This document shows positions 6,169 through 11,528 of a stretch of 11,528 nt of DNA, one piece after another. The DNA comes from JBNKLG01 sp050292235 (lineage in GTDB: Bacteria; Pseudomonadota; Gammaproteobacteria; Chromatiales; Chromatiaceae): NCBI GenBank assembly GCA_050292235.1, contig JBNKLG010000088.1, positions 1 to 11,528 of the forward strand, in the 5' to 3' direction. The notes beneath the pieces were generated by a model. It was not told the origin of the DNA. It saw only the letters and a program-made list of their open reading frames with translations, and made no database searches. The translations under genes were made by a program, and so were the position numbers. Numbering within the stretch: the first letter of the stretch is position 1; each line of letters starts with the position of its first letter.

Positions 6169-7036
6169 TAGCCAACAACCTCGCCATAGCCACGCCCATT
6201 TCCGCCGGGGAGCGCACGGTGGTAACACCAGCGACCTCCAGGGCGGCATATTTGCCTTCTGCCGTGCCCTTGCCACCGCTGATGATGGCACCCGCGTGGC
6301 CCATGCGCTTGCCGCTGGGGGCGGTGACGCCCGCAATGTAGGCCACCACAGGCTTATTCACCTCGGCACGAATGTACTCGGCGGCATCCTCCTCGGCACT
6401 GCCGCCAATCTCGCCCACCATAACGATGCCTTCGGTCTGGGGATCGTCTTTGAACAAGCGCAGGCAATCGACGAAGTTCATACCCTGTATGGGGTCACCA
6501 CCGATACCCACACAGGTGCTCTGCCCCAGGCCGGCATGGCTGGTCTGGAACACGGCCTCATAGGTCAGTGTGCCGGAACGGGAGACGATACCCACCCTGC
6601 CCGGCTGATGGATACTGCCCGGCATGATGCCGATCTTGCAGGCACCAGGGGTAATCACACCGGGGCAGTTGGGGCCAATCAGGTTGCAATCGTAGGATCG
6701 CAGGGAGGCCTTGACCCGCAGCATGTCCAGCACCGGAATGCCCTCGGTGATGCAGACGATGGTTCGGATGCCCGCATCGGCTGCCTCCAGAATCGCATCG
6801 GCGGCAAAGGCTGCTGGCACATAGATCATGCTGGCGTCGGCACCGGTTTCGCGCACGGCATCGGCCACGGTGTCGAACACCGGCCGATCCAGATGGCGCT
6901 GGCCACCCTTGCCGGGGGTCACGCCCCCCACCAGTTGGGTGCCGTAGGCGATGACCTGTTCCGAATGGAAGCTGCCCTGCTGGCCGGTAAAGCCCTGGCA
7001 GATGACACGGGTGTTTTGGTCGATGAGAATGCTCAC
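6158..7036 (-). CDS. sucD: Succinyl-CoA synthetase (ADP-forming) alpha subunit
   Basis: The 292-residue alpha subunit pairs with SucC to interconvert succinyl-CoA and succinate with substrate-level phosphorylation in the TCA cycle. The N-terminal CoA-binding Rossmann domain shows GFTGQQGSFHS, and CITEGIPV and NLIGPNCPG follow. The phosphorylated active-site His is His247 in GKRMGHAGAII, with the following ISGGKGTAEGK phosphate-binding segment. Length matches E. coli SucD (289). The start codon is GTG, chosen because the frame opens MSILIDQNTRVICQGFTG and a strong Shine-Dalgarno stands 5 nt before it. It overlaps the sucC stop by 4 nt (GTGA) and nadE by 11 nt. Confidence 0.97.
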   Translation of the reverse strand: MSILIDQNTRVICQGFTGQQGSFHSEQVIAYGTQLVGGVTPGKGGQRHLDRPVFDTVADAVRETGADASMIYVPAAFAADAILEAADAGIRTIVCITEGIPVLDMLRVKASLRSYDCNLIGPNCPGVITPGACKIGIMPGSIHQPGRVGIVSRSGTLTYEAVFQTSHAGLGQSTCVGIGGDPIQGMNFVDCLRLFKDDPQTEGIVMVGEIGGSAEEDAAEYIRAEVNKPVVAYIAGVTAPSGKRMGHAGAIISGGKGTAEGKYAALEVAGVTTVRSPAEMGVAMARLLASGR

Positions 7037-8205
7037 GCCGCACCTCCTTGGGCTGCTGCCACCACCTGTTGCGCCGCCGTGGTGAGATCCGCTGCCGTCT
7101 CCAGGGCCAGACCGCTCTGACTGAGCATGGTCAGCCCCTGCTCAGCATTGGTACCCTCCAGGCGCACCACCACGGGGATCTGGATGCCCACCTCTTTCAC
7201 CGCCTGGATGATCCCCTCGGCAATGAGATCACAACGGACGATGCCACCGAAGATGTTCACCAGCACCGCCCGCACCTTGTCATCGGAGAGGATCAGCTTG
7301 AACGCCTCGGCCACCCGGGCCGCGGTGGTGCCGCCACCCACATCGAGGAAATTGGCCGGCTCGCCGCCGTGCAGCTTGACCAGATCCATGGTGGCCATGG
7401 CCAGTCCCGCACCATTGACCATGCAGCCGATATTGCCCTCCAGGCTGATGTAGTTGAGCTGATGCTCGGCGGCCTGGGCCTCGCGGGCGTCCTCCTGGGA
7501 GAGATCGCGCAGGGCGCTGATTTCCGGCTGACGACCCAGGGCGTTGTCATCCACCACCAGCTTGGCATCCAGCGCCAACAGCTGGCCCGATTCGGTCACC
7601 ACCAGGGGGTTGATCTCCGCCAGGCTGAGGTCGTAGCGCAGAAACAGCCCGCTAAGCTGCTGCAACAGGTGGCCAAACGCTTTGATCTGAGAGCCGGACA
7701 ACCCCAGGCTGAAGGCCAGTTGCCGCCCCTGATAGGGCATCAGTCCCCACACGGGGTCCAGATACAGACTGAAAATCTGCTCAGGCGTCGCGGCCGCCAC
7801 CTCTTCAATGCTCATACCCCCAGCGGGAGAGGTCATCACCAGAATGCGCCCAGCGGCCCGGTCCACCAGCATCCCCAGGTAGAGTTCGCGGGCGATGGCG
7901 ACCGGTGATTCGATCAGCAGATGATGGACCGGCAGGCCATCCGGCCCGGTCTGTGGCGTGACCAGCGGCTGGGAGAGGATGCGTTCGGCCTCCCGGGTCA
8001 CATCATCCAGACGCTCTGCCAGCACCACGCCGCCACCCTTGCCGCGACCACCGGCATGCACCTGGGCTTTGACCGCCCAGCGTTGTCCCGCCAGGGCCTC
8101 GGCCTGGGCGCGGGCCTCTTGGACCGAAGCGACGACCCGCCCCTCGGGCACTGGTATGCCCTGCTGCTGAAACAGGGCCTTTGCTTGGTATTCATGAAGG
8201 TTCAT
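7033..8205 (-). CDS. sucC: Succinyl-CoA synthetase (ADP-forming) beta subunit
   Basis: The 390-residue beta subunit carries the ATP-grasp domain and the succinate site. Seen are MNLHEYQAKALF at the start, VHAGGRGKGGGV in the nucleotide-binding loop (Lys46 and 53-59), EINPLVV with Glu197 and Asn199, Asp213 in LALDAKL (metal-binding positions that fall at the same numbers in E. coli), and GCMVNGAGLAM and FLDVGGG in the C-terminal half. I chose the ATG at 8205 because it gives the canonical N-terminus; the frame stays open to 8304 but that extension overlaps the divergent PP0621-family gene and has no family similarity. GGGATG about 9 nt upstream is a modest ribosome site. It is the first gene of sucC-sucD-nadE-glnB. 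No sucAB precede it here. Confidence 0.97.
   Translation of the reverse strand: MNLHEYQAKALFQQQGIPVPEGRVVASVQEARAQAEALAGQRWAVKAQVHAGGRGKGGGVVLAERLDDVTREAERILSQPLVTPQTGPDGLPVHHLLIESPVAIARELYLGMLVDRAAGRILVMTSPAGGMSIEEVAAATPEQIFSLYLDPVWGLMPYQGRQLAFSLGLSGSQIKAFGHLLQQLSGLFLRYDLSLAEINPLVVTESGQLLALDAKLVVDDNALGRQPEISALRDLSQEDAREAQAAEHQLNYISLEGNIGCMVNGAGLAMATMDLVKLHGGEPANFLDVGGGTTAARVAEAFKLILSDDKVRAVLVNIFGGIVRCDLIAEGIIQAVKEVGIQIPVVVRLEGTNAEQGLTMLSQSGLALETAADLTTAAQQVVAAAQGGAA
7042..7049 (-). promoter_or_regulatory. Strong ribosome binding site deciding the sucD GTG start
   Basis: AAGGAGGT on the minus strand (7049-7042), near-complementary to the 16S rRNA 3' end, lies inside the end of sucC and 5 nt before the sucD GTG. 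It supports GTG initiation and independent re-initiation so that the two subunits can be made in equal amounts. Confidence 0.8.
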
Positions 8206-8231
8206 AGACTGTACATCCCATCCGGGCAGCG

Positions 8232-8257
8232 TAATATGTCGCAAATGGGGCATATTA
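8232..8257. promoter_or_regulatory. Imperfect palindrome in the sucC / PP0621-pilSR divergent promoter region
   Basis: TAATATG (8232-8238) and CATATTA (8251-8257) are perfect 7-bp inverted arms with a 12-nt spacer. Flanking GCG bases extend the symmetry with one extra base on one side. The arms contain A/T-rich boxes (CATATT on each strand) that could act as -10 elements, but no convincing -35 matches either. The site lies in the 71-bp space between divergent genes, so it could be an operator or overlapping promoters. The symmetry is seen; a regulator is not identified. Confidence 0.4.
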
Positions 8258-8276
8258 GCGCAAAGAGGCTTCGCGG

Positions 8277-8489
8277 TTGAAAACACTCTTCTTACTGGGG
8301 GCATTGATGCTGGTGTTCTTCATCGGTCGTCACCTCTGGCGCCAGAGAGGCACCTCAGTCCCCAAGCTCAAGAGCCAAACCATGGTGCGCTGCCAGCATT
8401 GTGGTCTGTTTTTGCCCAAAGATGAGGCTATCCAGCGCAGTCCCGGCCGTTTTTTCTGCCCGGAACATAAGGAATATGACCACAGCTAA
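8277..8489 (+). CDS. PP0621-family small membrane-anchored zinc-ribbon-like protein
   Basis: The 70-residue protein starts at TTG (8277), with AGAGG 8 nt upstream. It has one N-terminal hydrophobic segment (about residues 3-16, TLFLLGALMLVFFIG), a short basic linker, and a Cys-rich tail: RCQHCGLFLP (C-x2-C), later FFCPEH, which together could bind one metal ion. This matches small PP0621-type proteins commonly found just upstream of pilS in gammaproteobacteria. The function is unknown to me; the location suggests a link to type IV pilus regulation or to metal/redox sensing at the inner membrane. It overlaps pilS by 14 nt. The start could also be internal, but TTG gives the full membrane segment. 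Confidence 0.82.
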   Translation: MKTLFLLGALMLVFFIGRHLWRQRGTSVPKLKSQTMVRCQHCGLFLPKDEAIQRSPGRFFCPEHKEYDHS

Positions 8490-10074
8490 GGCACCACCCA
8501 GCCGCCAGGAACACCTTGCCCTACGGGCTTTACAAACCTACCGGGCACTACTGGCCATCAGCCTGCTGGCGATGGTGTTCACCAACGTGGCGGGCTTTAT
8601 CTCTGAGGCACGCCACCCCTACTTTTTGATCCTGACAGTGGTGGGCTACAGCCTGACCCTGGTCGTGCTTAATCTGCTTTTTGACCAGCGAAAAAGCGAA
8701 CCCAGCACCCAGGCACAGGTTCTGTTCTTACTGGACATCATCACACTTCCTCTGCTGATTCAGTTTGGCGGTGCCCTCACTAATGGATTTGGCATGCTGT
8801 TGGCGGTCAGTATTGCCATCACCAGCCTTCTGGTAAGAGGACAACTCATCCTCTTTTTTGCCGCCATGGCAACCATCAGCCTCTTTATCCAACAGATCTA
8901 TGTCAGCCGCCACGGAGGCTTTGATGCCAAGGAATTCACCCTCATTGGATTGGCCGGAGCCGCCTACTTTGCCATTGCCCTCCTGGCCAGCCATCTGGGC
9001 GGTCGGGTAAGGGAGAGTGAAACCCTGGTGGAACGCCAGGCTCTGGATCTGGCTGATCTCACCCGCATTAATCAGAAAATCATCCAGCAAATGAGTGCAG
9101 GCGTAGTCGTCTGCGACTTACAGGGACGTATCCGCCTGCTGAACCGGGCCGCCTCCGAGATGATGGGATTGTCCCGGGGTGCACCAGCGCTGCTCGTCGA
9201 TGCCCATGCCGACCTGGATCGGCTACGCAAACAGTGGCTGGTGTTTGGCCATTTGGGCGAGGACGAACTGCTGGAAACCCCTGAGCGACGCCTGCTGGTT
9301 CGCTTTCAACACAACGGAGAGGCCCATGGAGCCCTGCTGATTTTTCTGGACGATGCCTCCGAAGCCCTCCAGCAGGCCCGGCAAATCAAACTGGCCTCCC
9401 TGGGTCGCCTCACAGGAGGCATCGCCCACCAAATCCGCAACCCCTTATCTTCCATCAGTCATGCGGCCCAACTGATTGCCGAGTCCGACCAGCTCAGCGA
9501 AGCCGATCTGCGCCTGACCGAAATCATTCGCAACAACAGCCAACGGGTCAATGAGATCATCGAGAGCATCCTGCAGCTCTCCCGCCGCCCGGAAGGCCAA
9601 AAGCAGCGCATCAACCTGAAAGAGTTTCTGCAGAATTTTATCGTCACCTTTACCCGCGAGCACCCCAGCACAGAATCCAAACTCTGTCTGCATTTCACCG
9701 ATGAGATAGCCGATCTTTGGGCTCAGGTGGACAGCACCCAATTGGATCAAGTGCTGACCAACCTCTGTGAAAACGCTTTGCGCCACAGTGGGCAGGGTGA
9801 GAACACCCGTATCGATCTTTTCCTGGATCACCAGACAAACGGCAGCCCACAAATTCGGTTGTGGGATAATGGCACCGGACTCAACCAGGAAACCCAGGAG
9901 CGATTGTTCGAGCCCTTCTTCACCACCCGGGCTGACGGCACGGGCTTGGGGCTTTATATTGCCCGTGAACTCTGTGAGGCCAACGATATCCGAATACGCC
10001 CGATGCCCTCGGATGAGGGAACCTGTTTCCAACTGGCTTTCGCCGCCAACAACAACGAAGCTCATGACAACTGA
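8476..10074 (+). CDS. pilS: Sensor histidine kinase PilS
   Basis: The 532-residue sensor kinase is the partner of PilR in control of type IV pilin expression. I count about six membrane helices in residues 24-173, then a PAS-like region (about 195-292, with MSAGVVVCDLQGRIRLLNRAA), a HisKA domain with phospho-acceptor His318 in GGIAHQIRNPLSSISHAAQL, and a HATPase domain. In that domain the N-box is NLCENALRHS (Asn433), the G1 box is WDNGTG (Asp464) and the F/G2 region is LFEPFFTTRADGTGLGL. The residue after His318 is Gln where most homologues have Glu. I chose the ATG at 8476, preceded by AAGGA, giving MTTAKAPPSRQ; the frame is open further upstream inside the PP0621 gene but without sense. 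The gene overlaps pilR by 11 nt. Confidence 0.94.
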   Translation: MTTAKAPPSRQEHLALRALQTYRALLAISLLAMVFTNVAGFISEARHPYFLILTVVGYSLTLVVLNLLFDQRKSEPSTQAQVLFLLDIITLPLLIQFGGALTNGFGMLLAVSIAITSLLVRGQLILFFAAMATISLFIQQIYVSRHGGFDAKEFTLIGLAGAAYFAIALLASHLGGRVRESETLVERQALDLADLTRINQKIIQQMSAGVVVCDLQGRIRLLNRAASEMMGLSRGAPALLVDAHADLDRLRKQWLVFGHLGEDELLETPERRLLVRFQHNGEAHGALLIFLDDASEALQQARQIKLASLGRLTGGIAHQIRNPLSSISHAAQLIAESDQLSEADLRLTEIIRNNSQRVNEIIESILQLSRRPEGQKQRINLKEFLQNFIVTFTREHPSTESKLCLHFTDEIADLWAQVDSTQLDQVLTNLCENALRHSGQGENTRIDLFLDHQTNGSPQIRLWDNGTGLNQETQERLFEPFFTTRADGTGLGLYIARELCEANDIRIRPMPSDEGTCFQLAFAANNNEAHDN

Positions 10075-11425
10075 CCAACGACCTCTGGCCCTGATCGTCG
10101 ATGACGAACCTGATATCCGCGAACTGCTGGAAATCACCCTGTCCCGCATGCAGATCGACACCAGCTCCGCACCCGATCTCGCTACAGCACGGGCTTTACT
10201 CCAGACTGAACAGCCTTTTGACCTCTGCCTCACCGATATGCGTCTGCCTGATGGCAGTGGTCTGGAGCTGGTGGCGGAGATCAACCGCAATCACCCACAA
10301 CTGCCGGTCGCCGTCATCACAGCCCATGGCAACATGGAGACCGCCATCCAGGCGCTCAAAGACGGGGCCTTCGACTTCGTCTCCAAGCCCATCGACCTGG
10401 AGATCCTGCGCAAACTGGTACAGACCGCGCTCAAGCTCCAACCCGCTGCCCCAGCCGAAGAGGTCGAGCTACCGCCAAGCAACCAACTATTGGGAAAATC
10501 CTCCGGTATCGAAGAACTGCGCCTCTTGACCCGAAAGGTGGCCCGCACCCAGGCCCCAGTGCAGATCTGGGGCGAATCCGGTACCGGCAAAGAGCTGGTC
10601 GCCCGTCTCATACACCAACAGAGCCCCCGAGCGGAACAGGCCTTCATCGCCGTCAACTGCGGTGCTGTGCCTTCAGAGCTGATGGAGAGCGAATTTTTCG
10701 GCCATCGTAAGGGCAGCTTCACCGGGGCTAACAGCGACAAGGTGGGTTTCTTCCAGGCCGCTGAAGGGGGCACCCTGTTTCTGGATGAAATCGCCGACCT
10801 GCCCATGCACATGCAGGTCAAACTGCTGCGTGCCATCCAGGAGCGCGCCATTCGCCCCATTGGCGAACAGCATGAGATCCCCGTCGATGTCCGCATTGTC
10901 AGTGCCACGCACAAAAATCTGGCCCGATTGGTTGAGGAAGGTCTTTTCCGCCAGGACCTCTACTACCGCATCAATGTCATCGAAATCGAGATCCCGCCTT
11001 TGCGCGACAGGCGCAAAGACCTCCCAGCCCTGATGGACTACCTGCTGAATCGCATCGCTGCAAAAAACCAGATCCCCCGGCCGACACTCTCACCCGAGGC
11101 CAGCGAGGCCCTATGCCGCTACAGCTTTCCCGGCAATGTCCGCGAGCTGGACAACATCCTGGAACGCGCCGTCGCCCTCTGCGACAACCACCTCATACAG
11201 CCGCAGGACCTGCGCCTGCCTCAGCATGAGCAGGAAACACCTGATCTACCTGACCTGAACGGGGACTTTTGCCTGGAAACCCACCTGGAAAAGATCGAAC
11301 GCCAGATCATCAGCGAAACCCTGGAACAGACCCGCTGGAACCGCACTGCGGCCGCCAAAAAACTGGGCATCAGCTTCCGGGCATTGCGGTATAAGCTGGA
11401 GAAGTTGGGGTTGGATCAGGGGTAG
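10064..11425 (+). CDS. pilR: Sigma-54-dependent response regulator PilR
   Basis: The 453-residue protein is an NtrC-type activator. The receiver domain (about 8-120) has the acidic pair Asp13-Asp14, phospho-acceptor Asp58 in CLTDMRLPDGSG, Thr86 and Lys108 (SKPIDL). The AAA+ domain has Walker A GESGTGKE (170-177), the sigma-54 contact loop GSFTGA (217-222), Walker B GTLFLDEI (236-243, Asp241-Glu242) and an arginine-finger region. GSFTGA in place of GAFTGA is, as I recall, also present in P. aeruginosa PilR. The C-terminal Fis-type helix-turn-helix is ETRWNRTAAAKKLGISFRAL. It is predicted to bind upstream of pilA. The start is the ATG at 10064, overlapping pilS by 11 nt; the frame stays open upstream inside pilS, but the receiver begins only here. 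pilA is not in the window. Confidence 0.96.
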   Translation: MTTDQRPLALIVDDEPDIRELLEITLSRMQIDTSSAPDLATARALLQTEQPFDLCLTDMRLPDGSGLELVAEINRNHPQLPVAVITAHGNMETAIQALKDGAFDFVSKPIDLEILRKLVQTALKLQPAAPAEEVELPPSNQLLGKSSGIEELRLLTRKVARTQAPVQIWGESGTGKELVARLIHQQSPRAEQAFIAVNCGAVPSELMESEFFGHRKGSFTGANSDKVGFFQAAEGGTLFLDEIADLPMHMQVKLLRAIQERAIRPIGEQHEIPVDVRIVSATHKNLARLVEEGLFRQDLYYRINVIEIEIPPLRDRRKDLPALMDYLLNRIAAKNQIPRPTLSPEASEALCRYSFPGNVRELDNILERAVALCDNHLIQPQDLRLPQHEQETPDLPDLNGDFCLETHLEKIERQIISETLEQTRWNRTAAAKKLGISFRALRYKLEKLGLDQG

Positions 11426-11505
11426 CCCTCGCACATCCATACGCTAATACTAAGAAGTCAACAAGTCACAGGACATTATATTATTTTTTTGATAAACTAA
11501 GTGCC

Positions 11506-11528
11506 ATGAAGAAACGAGATGGCAGAAA
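11506..11528 (+). mobile_element. Possible start of an IS630-type transposase (partial, runs off window)
   Basis: An ATG at 11506 begins MKKRDGR and then the window ends. This start resembles the N-termini of IS630-family transposases that begin M-x-K-x-DGRKLD before a helix-turn-helix. The upstream spacer (11426-11505) is AT-rich with TTATATTATTTTTTTGATAAAC and looks unlike the GC-richer pilR, which fits an insertion-sequence end. TGCCAT (11502-11507) and ATGGCA (11519-11524) are inverted around the start. Seven residues are far too few for a firm call, and no terminal repeat can be verified without the other end. Confidence 0.4.

Noticed and set aside
6101..7120. 339-codon plus-strand frame
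   Set aside because: Antisense to sucD; His/Gly/Ala-rich shadow of codon bias in a GC-rich gene.
7048..7908. 286-codon plus-strand frame
   Set aside because: Antisense to sucC, which is conserved along its whole length.
8206..8304. 33-codon N-terminal extension of sucC
   Set aside because: It overlaps the divergent promoter region and the PP0621 gene start; the canonical MNLHEYQ start is at 8205.
9767..10063. 99-codon N-terminal extension of pilR
   Set aside because: It lies in another frame of pilS; the receiver domain begins just after the ATG at 10064.
9445..10290. 281-codon minus-strand frame
   Set aside because: Antisense to the pilS catalytic domains and the pilR receiver; no family features.

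Overview
The window looks like a core chromosomal segment of a gammaproteobacterium. The evidence is a PilS/PilR pair behind a PP0621-family zinc-ribbon gene, a GlnB-type PII protein next to glutamine-dependent NAD synthetase and sucCD, and a BamD/RluD divergon. The moderately high GC, the gene order and two REP-like repeat families resemble purple-sulfur or sulfur-oxidising lineages (Chromatiales or relatives). That lineage guess is inference from memory, not from a search.

Layout. At the left edge, on the minus strand, is the N-terminus of a probable type I secretion permease/ATPase, cut by the window edge. Positions 284-3001 (minus) hold a compact rluD-pgeF-gcvR-like-def operon with overlaps of 23 and 4 nt and a 3-nt gap. 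bamD (3040-3870, plus) diverges from rluD across 38 bp that contain a TATAAT box. bamD converges on glnB across 295 bp (3871-4165) that code for nothing I can see. This gap is packed with inverted repeats: a terminator-like hairpin, a REP-type inverted pair, a second hairpin and a 76-bp GTAGGGTGGAT inverted-repeat element. Positions 4166-8205 (minus) hold sucC-sucD-nadE-glnB, tightly packed. Across a 71-bp divergent promoter region with an imperfect palindrome lies the plus-strand PP0621-pilS-pilR operon (8277-11425), with overlapping genes. After an AT-rich spacer, the last 23 bases look like the start of an IS630-type transposase.

How the genes work together. RluD modifies 23S rRNA, Def deformylates nascent proteins and PgeF edits peptidoglycan precursors. 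BamD is an outer-membrane lipoprotein of the BAM complex. SucCD makes succinyl-CoA/ATP in the TCA cycle, NadE makes NAD+ using glutamine, and GlnB senses 2-oxoglutarate and adenylates, so the operon links carbon, nitrogen and NAD status. PilS/PilR is the sigma-54-dependent two-component system that controls type IV pilin transcription.

I saw no clearly undescribed system. The points most worth a second look are the sucCD-nadE-glnB linkage, the repeats between bamD and glnB, a Gln in place of the acidic residue after the PilS phospho-His, a non-canonical first motif in the deformylase, and two genes cut by the window edges.
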